This document shows, piece after piece, positions 10,855-20,322 of a DNA stretch of 64,000 nt (position 1 is its first letter; each line of letters opens with the position of its first letter). Position numbers and translations under genes: made by a program. Source of the stretch: Caulobacterales bacterium (lineage in GTDB: Bacteria > Pseudomonadota > Alphaproteobacteria > Caulobacterales > Caulobacteraceae); NCBI GenBank assembly GCA_016183935.1, contig JACPDR010000030.1, positions 1 to 64,000 on the forward strand. Direction: 5' to 3'. The notes under the pieces are model-generated. The model was not told the origin of the DNA. It ran no database searches and worked only from the letters and a program-made list of their open reading frames with translations.

Positions 10855-11443
10855 CGGTCGATGGTCCCCGTGCGCCGGATCTTCTTCTGCAGCTGCAACA
10901 GGCCGTACAGCAGCGCCTCCGCCGTCGGCGGACAGCCCGGAACGTAAGCATCGACAGGTCCGACCCGGTCGCATCCGCGAACAACACTGTAACTGTAGTG
11001 ATAATACCCGGCGGGTCCGGCATCTGGTCGTAGACCTTGCGTAGGGCCGGAGCCATCTTGTTGGTCAGGGTGCCGGCGACGATCATCAGGTCCGACTGGC
11101 GCGGGCTGGCCCGCGGGGCCATGCCGAACCGCTCCATGTCGAAGCGCGGCATCGACGCCTGCATCATCTCGACGGCGCAGCAGGCCAGGCCGAAGGTCAT
11201 CCACATCAGCGAGCCGGTGCGGGCCCAGTTGATGACGTCGTCCAGCGACGTGGTGATGAAGCCGCGCTCGCCCAGTTCGGCGTTCACGGCCTCGAAGAAT
11301 TTGTCGTGCACGGCCGGGTCGTAGCCCTGCACCAGCGTCCGTCCGGCCTGGCCGAACGCGACCGGCGACGACGGGGCTCCGGACGGCGACGCGCCTTGGT
11401 TGCCCGCGCCGATCAGCGGATAGGTGTTGTCGGTCACTCCCAT
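10851..11443 (-). pseudogene. nuoB: nuoB, frameshifted by an internal deletion of about 37 nt
   Basis: NuoB carries cluster N2, the last iron-sulfur centre before quinone. The 5' part (11443 to 11012, 144 codons) is a good NuoB including the ACC pair, and ends KVYDQMPDP. The 3' part (11009 to 10851) is also good NuoB ([10 protein letters not shown] to the end, including PGCPP) but lies in another frame, joined by only two bases (11011-11010). The family normally has about 13 residues here, of the form R-W/Y-VISMGSCANGG, containing a cluster-N2 cysteine. Net loss is about 37 nt. As written, translation continues out of frame from 11011. An alternative GTG start at 11437 overlaps the nuoA stop. 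Real lesion or sequence error cannot be decided here. Confidence 0.9.
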
Positions 11444-11811
11444 TCGAGGGCGCCCTTCTTCCATTCGTAGATGAAGCCGACGGTCAGCACGCCCAGGAAG
11501 ACCATCATTGACCAGAAGGCGAAGACCATCCCGGCGCGCGACAGGTCGAACATCGACACCGCCCACGGGAACAGGAAGGCCACTTCCAGGTCGAAGATGA
11601 TGAACAGGATCGAGACCAGATAGAAGCGCACGTCGAACTTCATCCGGGCGTCGTCGAAGGCGTTGAAGCCGCACTCATAGGCCGACAGCTTCTCCGAGTC
11701 CGGGTTCTTGGGGGCCAGCACCCAGGCGGCCAGCATGAAGCCGAGCCCGAGCGCCGCCGCGATCCCGAGAAAGACCACGATCGGCAGGTATTCGAGAAGG
11801 ATTGCATTCAT
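11434..11811 (-). CDS. nuoA: NADH-quinone oxidoreductase subunit A (NuoA)
   Basis: First gene of the nuo operon; small three-helix membrane subunit of complex I, 125 residues. Shows the family loop [26 protein letters not shown] with its conserved Cys/Glu and the acidic residues of helix 2 ([11 protein letters not shown]). The nuoB start overlaps its 3' end. Confidence 0.96.
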   Translation of the reverse strand: MNAILLEYLPIVVFLGIAAALGLGFMLAAWVLAPKNPDSEKLSAYECGFNAFDDARMKFDVRFYLVSILFIIFDLEVAFLFPWAVSMFDLSRAGMVFAFWSMMVFLGVLTVGFIYEWKKGALEWE

Positions 11812-11856
11812 CCGGAAGGACCTCGTCCGCCGTGAAGGGAGGGGCGGATTCGGCGC

Positions 11857-11885
11857 TTTCTAGCCTTGGAACCCCGCCCATTCAA
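11857..11885 (-). promoter_or_regulatory. candidate sigma70-type promoter for nuo operon
   Basis: Reading leftward, TTGAAT (11885-11880) and TAGAAA (11862-11857) are separated by 17 bases, each matching four of six consensus bases. It sits about 45 bp upstream of the nuoA ATG, the first gene of the operon. Sequence match only. Confidence 0.4.
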
Positions 11886-12003
11886 ACCCATGCGGCGAAA
11901 GGTTTTTCTTGAGAATGGTTCGCAGACTTGGGAAGCCGCATCAGGGCGTCGCCAGGCCCCGTAAAAGGCGCGGAAAAACTGTCGTCAGGCACGCTATCCT
12001 CGC

Positions 12004-12033
12004 TTGACAGCGCGAGGCGCCCCCGCCTAAACG
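12004..12033 (+). promoter_or_regulatory. candidate promoter of tRNA-Asp
   Basis: A perfect -35 hexamer TTGACA (12004-12009), a 17-18 nt GC-rich spacer and a TAAACG-like -10 (12028-12033) lie about 40 bp before the mature tRNA 5' end. The -10 match is weak. Confidence 0.5.
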
Positions 12034-12072
12034 ACGCCCCTCGCCGCGACGCACTGCTTCGCGACGGGAAAC

Positions 12073-12149
12073 GCGGGTGTAGCTCAGTTGGTTAGAGTGC
12101 CGGCCTGTCACGCCGGAGGTCGCGGGTTCGAGTCCCGTCACTCGCGCCA
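12073..12149 (+). tRNA. tRNA-Asp (GTC), CCA encoded
   Basis: The 77-nt sequence folds as a cloverleaf: acceptor GCGGGTG pairs with CACTCGC, D-arm AGCTCAGTTGG, anticodon stem CCGGC/GCCGG with loop CTGTCAC and anticodon GTC at 12107-12109, T-arm with GGTTCGAGTCC, discriminator G and encoded CCA. It is the only tRNA in the window, in the gap between nuoA and a divergent small gene. Confidence 0.97.
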
Positions 12150-12178
12150 TTCCCTTTGATATTTCAATCAGGGAATGG
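12147..12178 (+). terminator. inverted repeat overlapping the tRNA 3' end, possible terminator
   Basis: A 9-bp arm CCATTCCCT (12147-12155) pairs with AGGGAATGG (12170-12178); inside it TTGA (12156-12159) pairs with TCAA (12164-12167) around a 4-nt loop. The first three bases are the tRNA CCA. No T-run follows, so intrinsic termination is uncertain; it may mark the 3' processing boundary. Confidence 0.4.
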
Positions 12179-12227
12179 CGCTTTCCGCTCCGCGAGCGGC
12201 CAGATCGATCCAGTCAGGTTGAGAGCG

Positions 12228-12587
12228 TCAGTCGCGCCCGGCCACCAGCACGTTCTGAACGCGACGGCCCATCGGGTCGCGCGACTGCCAGGTCTCGCCG
12301 ACATCGGCGTCGATCATGGCGGTGCAGACGCGCGGGATCATCACGCTCGGGCGGATGTTACTGAGGCAGACGCGCTCGCCCCGCACGCTCCAGCGCGCCG
12401 ACAGGCGGCGGCCGTCCGAGAACTGCGCGGCGTAGCTGCCGTCGGGGTTGAACCAGTGCTTGACCCAGCCGCCGTCCGGATAGCGGGACACCACCGTATT
12501 GCCGAAGGCGGCGTTGATGTCGGCCCGAACCGGGCTCGCCAGCAGGCAGGCGGCCGAAACGGCCGCCACGGCAAGCGTTCGAAACAT
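12228..12587 (-). CDS. small secreted hypothetical protein
   Basis: 119 residues with a classical signal peptide: short basic start, Ala/Leu core, cleavage probably after SPVRA near residue 22. The mature part is about 97 residues with aromatic-glycine strand repeats (RYPDGGWVKHWFNPDGSYAAQF) and two cysteines (C74 region and C88 region) that may pair in the periplasm. I do not recognise the family. It stands alone between tRNA-Asp and the divergent helicase gene. Confidence 0.75.
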   Translation of the reverse strand: MFRTLAVAAVSAACLLASPVRADINAAFGNTVVSRYPDGGWVKHWFNPDGSYAAQFSDGRRLSARWSVRGERVCLSNIRPSVMIPRVCTAMIDADVGETWQSRDPMGRRVQNVLVAGRD

Positions 12588-12624
12588 ATGGGACCCCTAC
12601 TAAGCCCTTCCCCGGGCGGGATTA

Positions 12625-12639
12625 TTAACAAACGTTTAG
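12625..12639. promoter_or_regulatory. CtrA-like site (one mismatch)
   Basis: TTAA-N7-TTAG at 12625-12639, against the alphaproteobacterial CtrA pattern TTAA-N7-TTAA. It lies in the divergent gap between the secreted protein gene and the helicase gene, about 40 bp upstream of the former. AT-rich motifs are rare in this DNA, but one such match is weak evidence. Confidence 0.2.
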
Positions 12640-12827
12640 GGAATGCCAACCCCTCGCCCCGGTTCCGCGAATAGTTGACTCTCGCGTGGGGGCTTCTATA
12701 TGCGGCCCACGTTCGGGACAGGACTGGCGATACCGCGCCGCCCGCTCGCCCAGAGACAGGGCGGTTCCGCACATCGCACGACGGCCCGAGGCGCGGGACG
12801 TCCTTCAGTACCCAGTCCCAAGGACCC

Positions 12828-14414
<1,587 letters not shown>

Positions 14415-14525
14415 GCGCGCCCCGCAGGTCCGGCCCTCGCCCCGCGGATTTAACCCGGCGTTACGGAACCTCGACTAGCCTCCGGCTATGAGGTCGCCGC
14501 CCGGGCGATCCGTCAGAGGACGTCG

Positions 14526-15581
14526 ATGTCGGAAGCGGTCGAAGCCACGCTACGCGGACCGGAAGCCTATTCCCTGGCGCGGCGCGCCGTCGAGGCGATG
14601 GAAGCCGCGTCGGTCTGGCCGACCCCGCTGAATTTCGAGCTGTGGCTGCAGTATCTCGGCGAGCCCGAAGGCGCGCTGGGCCGCGAGATCGAACGGATGA
14701 TGGCGGCGGGCGAACCCTTCACCGAGGCCACGGCGGAGATGCTGGCCGCCGAGTATCTGCCCCGCGCGCGGCTAACCGAGGAAATCCGTGACGCCGGCCG
14801 GGTGCTGGACCGCGAACTGTCCAGCGTCTCCGAAGCCATCTCCCGCGCACACCGGGCCCAGTCCGACTATGGCCGCACCCTCGAGGGCGCCGCCGGCAGC
14901 CTGGAAGCCGCGGACGGCGCGCCCCAGCTTCAGGCCATCGTCTCCGGCCTGTCGGACGCAACCCACAAGATCAAGCAGGACAACGACGCCCTCGAGAAAA
15001 AGCTGGAGCAGTCGACGCGGGAAATCGCCCGGCTCAGCGAGCATCTGGAGCAGGTGCGCCGCGACTCCATGACGGACGCCCTGACCAATCTGGCCAACCG
15101 CAAGGCGTTCGACGAAGAACTCGAAAGCGCCTGCGAGGCCGCTCTGGCCAAGGGCGCGCGCCTGTCGCTGGCCGTGCTCGACATCGACCATTTCAAGCGT
15201 TTCAACGACACTTGGGGCCACCAGACCGGGGACCAGGTGCTGCGCTACGTCGCCAGCGTGCTCGCCAAGGCCGCGAAGGCGCCCCGCATCGCCGCTCGCT
15301 ACGGCGGCGAGGAGTTCGCCATGATCTTCCCGCTCGAGAGCCTGCCCGAGGTCGAGGCGGCGCTGGAGGGCATCCGCAGGGAGATCGGTTCGCGGGCGCT
15401 GCGCCGCCGCTCGACCAACGACGACCTCGGCGCCGTCACTGTCTCGATCGGTTTCGCCCATCGTCGCGGCGGGGAGTCCGCCGCCAGCCTGCTGGGCCGC
15501 GCCGACGCCGCCCTCTACGCCTCGAAGCGGTCGGGCCGGAACCGCGTGACCTGCGCCGAATGGCTCGACGACGCGGCCTAG
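14526..15581 (+). CDS. diguanylate cyclase (GGDEF protein)
   Basis: 351 residues. A helical N-terminal region of about 150 residues without a recognised sensor domain leads through a coiled coil (KQDNDALEKKLEQSTREIAR) into a complete GGDEF domain: DIDHFKRFND, active loop RYGGEEF near residue 260, and SIGFA. It should make cyclic di-GMP from two GTP. The four residues where a product-inhibition RxxD would lie read KAPR, so the I-site is missing. Transcribed alone, followed by the acyltransferase gene. Confidence 0.93.
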   Translation: MSEAVEATLRGPEAYSLARRAVEAMEAASVWPTPLNFELWLQYLGEPEGALGREIERMMAAGEPFTEATAEMLAAEYLPRARLTEEIRDAGRVLDRELSSVSEAISRAHRAQSDYGRTLEGAAGSLEAADGAPQLQAIVSGLSDATHKIKQDNDALEKKLEQSTREIARLSEHLEQVRRDSMTDALTNLANRKAFDEELESACEAALAKGARLSLAVLDIDHFKRFNDTWGHQTGDQVLRYVASVLAKAAKAPRIAARYGGEEFAMIFPLESLPEVEAALEGIRREIGSRALRRRSTNDDLGAVTVSIGFAHRRGGESAASLLGRADAALYASKRSGRNRVTCAEWLDDAA

Positions 15582-15612
15582 ACCCCACGTCGATTCGCGG
15601 CATAGTCGCCCG

Positions 15613-16398
15613 ATGCGAAGCTTGGCCTTCAACATCGCCTACTGGGTTCTGTCGATCACCTACGCCTCGGCGGCGGCGTTCGCGGCCCTGGCGCCCGGCC
15701 GCGGCGCGACCAGCTGGATCATCCGACGCTACGTGAAGCGGATGGTGCAGGCCCTGCGCCTCTTCGCCGGCATCCGTATCGAGGCGCGCGGCAAGGAGCG
15801 CCTGCCGAAGGGCGCCTTCATCATCGCCTCCAAACACCAGAGCTGGGGCGACGGCTTCGCCACCTACGACCAGTTCGACGACCTCGCCTTCGTCACCGGC
15901 GACCATCTGGAGAAGTTTCCGCTTCTGGGCACGGTGCTGCGCAAGCTCGGCGCGATCGTGGTCAACAACTGCGGCGGCCGCGAAGCCCGCGAGGCGCTGC
16001 AGCAGCGCGCCGCCGACGCCCACGCGGCGGGCCGCAAGATCCTGATCTACCCCGAGGGCAACCTGGCGAAGGTCGGCGAGAAGTTCCGCTACCGCTCCGG
16101 CGTCTGGCACATGTACCGCGACTTCGACATGCCGGTCGTGCCGCTGGCCACCAACCTCGGCCTGTTCTGGCCGCAGGAGGCCTTCGAAAAACACCCCGGC
16201 ACGGCGACGCTGGAGTTCCTCGACCCCATCCCGACCGGCCTGCCCAAGGACGAGTTCCTCGCCCGGCTGGAAGCGGCCGTGGAGGGCAAGACAGCCGAGC
16301 TGGTGGCCGAGGCGACCGGCCGGGGAGTCACGCCCGCGGTGCAGGTGCCGACGCCGGACGAGGCGGCCCGGGCGGCCCGCGTCGCCGCTACGGCCTAG
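15613..16398 (+). CDS. 1-acyl-sn-glycerol-3-phosphate acyltransferase (PlsC family)
   Basis: 261 residues. An N-terminal hydrophobic anchor is followed by the acyltransferase motifs: HQSWGD (the HX4D catalytic pair), FVTGDHLEKFPLLG, IYPEGN and a late VPLATNLG segment. It should acylate lysophosphatidic acid at the inner face of the membrane. The last 11 bases overlap the convergent TfoX-like gene. Confidence 0.9.
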   Translation: MRSLAFNIAYWVLSITYASAAAFAALAPGRGATSWIIRRYVKRMVQALRLFAGIRIEARGKERLPKGAFIIASKHQSWGDGFATYDQFDDLAFVTGDHLEKFPLLGTVLRKLGAIVVNNCGGREAREALQQRAADAHAAGRKILIYPEGNLAKVGEKFRYRSGVWHMYRDFDMPVVPLATNLGLFWPQEAFEKHPGTATLEFLDPIPTGLPKDEFLARLEAAVEGKTAELVAEATGRGVTPAVQVPTPDEAARAARVAATA

Positions 16399-16756
16399 CC
16401 TTCGGTTTGCGGGGCTTGCGGGCGGCCGCCCTGCGCAGGGCGGCGTCGATCGACTTCCGCGCCCAGTCCACGGCTTCGTCCGGATCGTCCAGCGCGCTCT
16501 CCGGCAGCGACCAGTAGGCCATCGCCATCATCGCCCCGCCTTTGGTCGGATAGCTGAACTGGCGCGCGCCCGCGTCCGCCAGCAAGGGCGCGTTGATCTC
16601 GTCGGCCTTCAGCCAGATCACCCCGTCGTCCAGCAGGGCGAAGATCAGCCCGTTCGCATAGACGGCGGCCCCGCCGAACATCCGCTTGATCTCGAGCGGA
16701 CCCAGCGCCGCGAGATGTTCGCGCACCCATTCGCCGAAATCAGGGTCGTAGGCCAT
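16388..16756 (-). CDS. TfoX/Sxy N-terminal domain protein
   Basis: 122 residues matching the TfoX N-terminal domain: RMFGGAAVYANGLIFALL, then VIWLKAD and FSYPTKGGAMMAMAYWSLPE. The C-terminal TfoX domain is absent and the tail is basic (RKPRKPKARP). Stand-alone proteins of this kind are common in alphaproteobacteria and are not proven competence factors. It starts three bases after the metQ stop, so it is probably the last gene of the suf-met unit. Confidence 0.85.
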   Translation of the reverse strand: MAYDPDFGEWVREHLAALGPLEIKRMFGGAAVYANGLIFALLDDGVIWLKADEINAPLLADAGARQFSYPTKGGAMMAMAYWSLPESALDDPDEAVDWARKSIDAALRRAAARKPRKPKARP

Positions 16757-16759
16757 GCG

Positions 16760-17566
16760 TCAGGCCGCCGGGATCACGGCGCCGTCGTATTTTCGCGCGA
16801 TGAAATCCTTCACCGCCTGGCTGCGCAGCATCGCCGCCAGCGCGACGATGCGGGGGTCGGCGCGATTGTCCGGCCGCGCCACCAGATAGTTCACATAGGG
16901 GCTGTCGGCGCCTTCCAGCGTCAGGGCGTCGGTCCTGGGTTTCAGCCCGGCGTCGAGCGCGTAGTTGGTGTTGATCACCGCCATGTCGACCTGGTCCAGC
17001 ACCCGCGGCAGGGTCGCCGACTCCAGCTCGCGGAAGCGCAGGTCCTTCGGATTCTCGACGATGTCGCGCAGGCTCTGCAGCGGGTTGGCCGGATCCTTCA
17101 GCCGGATCAGACCCGCCTTCTGCAGCAGGATCAGCGAGCGCCCGATCGAGGAGGCGTCGTTGGGCACCGCCACGTCCGCGCCCTGCGGCAGCTCGGCCAG
17201 CGATTTGAACCGTCGCGAATAGGCCCCCAGCGGCTCGACGTGCACCCCGGCCACCGTCACCAGGCCCGACCCCCGCGAGGCGTTGAACTCGTCCAGATAG
17301 GGCTTGGTCTGGAAATAGTTGGCGTCCAGCCGCCGTTCGGCCAGCTGGGTGTTGGGCTGGACGTAGTCGTTGAACACCTTGATCTCGATCTCGACGCCCT
17401 CGGCCGCCAGCAGCGGCTTGATGTGCTCAAGGATCTCGGCGTGCGGCACGGCGGTGGCGCCGACGATCAACGGACCATTGGCGTCGGCGGCCTCGTCGGC
17501 CCCTTGTCCGCAGGCGGCGAGCGCCAGCGTGGCGGCGGCGAGGGTCAGGAGGGTGCGGCGGATCAT
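16760..17566 (-). CDS. metQ: D-methionine/methionine ABC transporter substrate-binding lipoprotein (MetQ/NlpA family)
   Basis: 268 residues from the ATG at 17566. Lipoprotein signal with LAAC (cysteine 18). The mature part is NlpA-like: GATAVPHAEILEHIKP, VFNDYVQPNTQL, ANYFQTKPYLDEFN, VPNDASSIGRSL and VINTNYALDAGL. It captures methionine or a related compound and delivers it to MetI/MetN. The family also includes cystine-type transporters, so the substrate is not certain. Confidence 0.93.
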   Translation of the reverse strand: MIRRTLLTLAAATLALAACGQGADEAADANGPLIVGATAVPHAEILEHIKPLLAAEGVEIEIKVFNDYVQPNTQLAERRLDANYFQTKPYLDEFNASRGSGLVTVAGVHVEPLGAYSRRFKSLAELPQGADVAVPNDASSIGRSLILLQKAGLIRLKDPANPLQSLRDIVENPKDLRFRELESATLPRVLDQVDMAVINTNYALDAGLKPRTDALTLEGADSPYVNYLVARPDNRADPRIVALAAMLRSQAVKDFIARKYDGAVIPAA

Positions 17567-17588
17567 GGGAAGCCTTTGCGGGGAGCGA

Positions 17589-18254
17589 TCAGCGGTGGGA
17601 AACGGCGGCGACCATCCGGTCGCCGAGCATCTGGAGGGCCTGCACCAGCACCAGCAGCAGGACGACGGTGACCACCATGACATCGGTCTGGAAGCGCTGG
17701 TAGCCGAAACGGATGGCCAGGTCGCCCAGGCCGCCCGCCCCGACCACGCCGGCCATGGCGGTGTAGCTGACCAGGGCGATGGCCGTGACCGTGGCGCCGG
17801 CGATGATCCCCGGCAGGGCCTCGGGAAGCAGGGCGCGGGTGACGATCTGGAAAGTCGAGGCGCCCATGGCCTGGCTGGCCTCGACCACGCCCTTGTCGAC
17901 CTCGCGCAGGGCGGTCTCGACCAGCCGAGCGTAGAAGGGCGCGGCCCCGACCACCAGCGGCGGAATGGCCCCGGCCACGCCCAGCGACGTCCCCACCATC
18001 AGCACCGTCACCGGCAACATGACGATCAGCAGGATGATGAAGGGCACCGAGCGCAGGATGTTGACGATCAGCGACAGCACCGCGTTGAGCACCGGATTGG
18101 CCGCCAGCCGGCCCTTGCCCGACAGGTAGAGCAGCACCCCGAGCGGCACGCCGAACAGCACGGTCAGCACCATGGAGCCGCCGAGCATCAGCAGGGTGTC
18201 CCACGTCGCCCGCCCGATCTCGGGCCAGTCGACATTGGCGAACAGCGCTTCCAT
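17589..18254 (-). CDS. metI: methionine ABC transporter permease (MetI)
   Basis: 221 residues, about five membrane helices, with the permease coupling loop EASQAMGASTFQIVTRALLPEALPG (family EAA region). The start overlaps the metN stop (TGATG); metQ follows 22 bases later. Confidence 0.95.
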   Translation of the reverse strand: MEALFANVDWPEIGRATWDTLLMLGGSMVLTVLFGVPLGVLLYLSGKGRLAANPVLNAVLSLIVNILRSVPFIILLIVMLPVTVLMVGTSLGVAGAIPPLVVGAAPFYARLVETALREVDKGVVEASQAMGASTFQIVTRALLPEALPGIIAGATVTAIALVSYTAMAGVVGAGGLGDLAIRFGYQRFQTDVMVVTVVLLLVLVQALQMLGDRMVAAVSHR

Positions 18255-19255
18255 CAGACCGCCTCCCCCACGCCCTCGACCACCACGCCGCGGGCGCTCA
18301 GCTGGGCCACCGCCGCCTCGGCGTCGCCGCCGGTGAAGGCGACCACAAGCTGGCCGTAGGGCTCTCCCCGGATGCGGCTGATACGGCCCGACAGGATCGA
18401 ATAGTCGACGCCGACCGAGCGGGCCACGCGGCTCAGCTCCGGCTCATAGGTCGAGCCGCCGCGGAAGGTCAGTTTCGCCAAGCGGCCGCCGACGGGCGCC
18501 AGCGAGGCGTCGAACGCCTCCTCGCCCTCGGCCAGCATGGCCTGGGTCGCTGGATGCTTCGGGTGCAGGAAGACGTCGGCCGTCGCCCCCTCCTCCACCA
18601 CCCGCCCGTCCTTGAGCACGGCCACCCGGTCGCAGACCCGCCGGACCACCTCCATCTGGTGGGTGATCAGCACGATGGTCAGGCCCAGCTCCCGGTTCAG
18701 CTGGTCGAGCAGGTTCAGAATGTCATCCGTGGTTTCCGGATCGAGCGCGCTGGTCGCCTCGTCGCACAGCAGCACCTTGGGCCCCGTCGCCAGCGCCCGG
18801 GCGATGCCGACCCGCTGCTTCTGGCCGCCCGACAGCTGCGCCGGGTGCTTGCGCGCATGCTCCGACAGGCCCAGCCGCTCCAGCAGCTCGGCCACGCGCC
18901 GGTCCACCTCCGCCCCCGACCGGCCTTCGAGCCGCAGCGGAAAAGCGACGTTCTCGGCGATGGTTTTGGCGTTCAGCAGGTTGAAATGCTGGAAGATCAT
19001 CCCGATCCGGCGCCGCGCCGCGCGCAGCTCCGCCGGCGTCAGGGCGGTGATCTCCTGCCCGTCTACCGTCACGCGCCCCTCGTCCGGCCGCTCCAGCAGG
19101 TTGATGGCGCGGATCAGGGTCGACTTGCCCGCCCCCGACCGGCCGACCACGCCGAACACCTGCCCGGCCGCGACCGTCAGATCGACGCCGTCCAGCGCCA
19201 CGCGCTCGCCCGCCGCGCTGCGGAAGCGCTTCGTCACCCCTTCCAGGCGGATCAT
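18254..19255 (-). CDS. metN: methionine ABC transporter ATP-binding protein (MetN)
   Basis: 333 residues: Walker A GRSGAGKST, Q-loop, signature LSGGQKQR, Walker B VLLCDEATS, then a C-terminal NIL regulatory domain (about 245-333) that binds methionine in characterised MetN and inhibits transport. Translationally coupled on both sides: its ATG overlaps the orf91 stop and its stop overlaps the metI start. Confidence 0.95.
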   Translation of the reverse strand: MIRLEGVTKRFRSAAGERVALDGVDLTVAAGQVFGVVGRSGAGKSTLIRAINLLERPDEGRVTVDGQEITALTPAELRAARRRIGMIFQHFNLLNAKTIAENVAFPLRLEGRSGAEVDRRVAELLERLGLSEHARKHPAQLSGGQKQRVGIARALATGPKVLLCDEATSALDPETTDDILNLLDQLNRELGLTIVLITHQMEVVRRVCDRVAVLKDGRVVEEGATADVFLHPKHPATQAMLAEGEEAFDASLAPVGGRLAKLTFRGGSTYEPELSRVARSVGVDYSILSGRISRIRGEPYGQLVVAFTGGDAEAAVAQLSARGVVVEGVGEAV

Positions 19256-19530
19256 CAGCCCCGGAACTCCTCGGGGGACCGGGGCGCGTCGGGGCGCTGC
19301 TCATCCAGCGACTGGCGATAGCGAACGCATCCGCGCATGAACTGCGGCCACTCGGGAACCGCGATCTCCGGCGCGGTCTTCTCCGGCAGCAGGGCCCACA
19401 GTTTTGGATGGTGCCAGCACAGCGCGTGCCGGGTCGAATCGCGGTGCGCGCGGACCCCTGTCCGAAGGCGGATCACCTCGCCGACCAGCGCCTCACGGCT
19501 CATTCCGTCGAGATCGGAGTCGAGGGTCAT
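19255..19530 (-). CDS. orf91, unknown protein linking suf and met genes
   Basis: 91 residues. Its ATG overlaps the sufA-like stop (ATGA) and its stop overlaps the metN ATG (TGATG). The N-terminus is helical (SREALVGEVIRLRTGVRAHRD), followed by a motif-like segment LCWHHPKLWALLPE and a second, WPQFMRGCVRYRQSLD. Two cysteines and several histidines could bind metal, but no family function is known to me. The position suggests a job in sulfur or Fe-S metabolism. Confidence 0.7.
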   Translation of the reverse strand: MTLDSDLDGMSREALVGEVIRLRTGVRAHRDSTRHALCWHHPKLWALLPEKTAPEIAVPEWPQFMRGCVRYRQSLDEQRPDAPRSPEEFRG

Positions 19531-19919
19531 TCCAACGCCTCGGCCGGAATGATGGTGACGCTCTCGCCACAGCCGCAGGCGTCGGTCTGGTTCGGATTCC
19601 GGAACACGAATTTCGAGGCCAGCTTCGTGGTCTCGTAGTCGATCTCCGAGCCGATCAGGAACAGGATCGCCTTGGGGTCGATCAGGATGGTGACCCCCTT
19701 GTCCTCGACCACCTCGTCCAGCGGCTCGATCGTCTCGGCGTAGGCGAAGGTGTATTCCTGCCCCGCGCAGCCGCCGTTCTTCACCCCGACGCGCAGGGCG
19801 ACATAGGGCTTTTCCGCATTGGCCATGATCTCGCGCACCCGTTCGGCGGCGGCGTCGGTCAGGCTGACGGCCTTGGGGCGCGGGCGGCGGGGGCGGGTCG
19901 TGGTCTGAAGCTCGGTCAT
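19527..19919 (-). CDS. sufA: A-type Fe-S carrier (SufA/IscA/HesB family)
   Basis: 130 residues. Core A-type carrier with the three conserved cysteines C51 (GGCAGQEY) and C115/C117 (ACGCGES), preceded by a Pro/Arg-rich N-terminal extension of about 15 residues. It receives clusters from the SufBCD scaffold and passes them to target proteins. Seven bases after sufT; overlaps orf91. Confidence 0.93.
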   Translation of the reverse strand: MTELQTTTRPRRPRPKAVSLTDAAAERVREIMANAEKPYVALRVGVKNGGCAGQEYTFAYAETIEPLDEVVEDKGVTILIDPKAILFLIGSEIDYETTKLASKFVFRNPNQTDACGCGESVTIIPAEALE

Positions 19920-19926
19920 GGCGTCC

Positions 19927-20322
19927 TCAGAACATGTTCAGGGCCAGCTTGGCCTCGTCGCTCATCTTCGACGGATCCCACGGCGGGTCGAACACCAGTT
20001 GCGCGCGGGCCGACTTGACGCCCTCGACCTTGCGCACGGCGTCCTCGACCCAGCCCGGCATCTCGCCCGCCACCGGGCAGCCCGGCGCGGTCAGCGTCAT
20101 CTCGATGGCCACGTCGCGGTCGTCCGACAGGTCGACCTTGTAGATCAGCCCCAGCTCATAGATGTCGACCGGGATCTCCGGGTCGTAGACCGACTTCAGC
20201 GCCTCGATGATGTCGTCGGTCAGCCGGTCGATCTCGCCCTGCTCCAGGGCGGCCTTCTGCGGCGCGTCCCAGGCCTCGGCGAAGTCGGGGCTGTCGGTGA
20301 TCCGGGCGGTTTCGGTCGTCAT
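19927..20322 (-). CDS. sufT: SufT-like Fe-S maturation factor (MIP18/DUF59 family)
   Basis: 131 residues with the DUF59 signature: SVYDPEIPVDIYELGLIYKV and LTAPGCPVAGEMP with the conserved cysteine, then VFDPPWDPSKMS. Stand-alone DUF59 proteins in suf operons support Fe-S protein maturation. Its ATG overlaps the sufS stop (ATGA). Confidence 0.92.
   Translation of the reverse strand: MTTETARITDSPDFAEAWDAPQKAALEQGEIDRLTDDIIEALKSVYDPEIPVDIYELGLIYKVDLSDDRDVAIEMTLTAPGCPVAGEMPGWVEDAVRKVEGVKSARAQLVFDPPWDPSKMSDEAKLALNMF

Noticed and set aside
12073-12149. Integrated element at tRNA-Asp
   Set aside because: No integrase or second copy of the tRNA 3' end was seen; flanking genes are ordinary.
12675-12827. 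51-residue N-terminal extension of the helicase
   Set aside because: No similarity to the family, and the ATG at 12828 has a good ribosome site.
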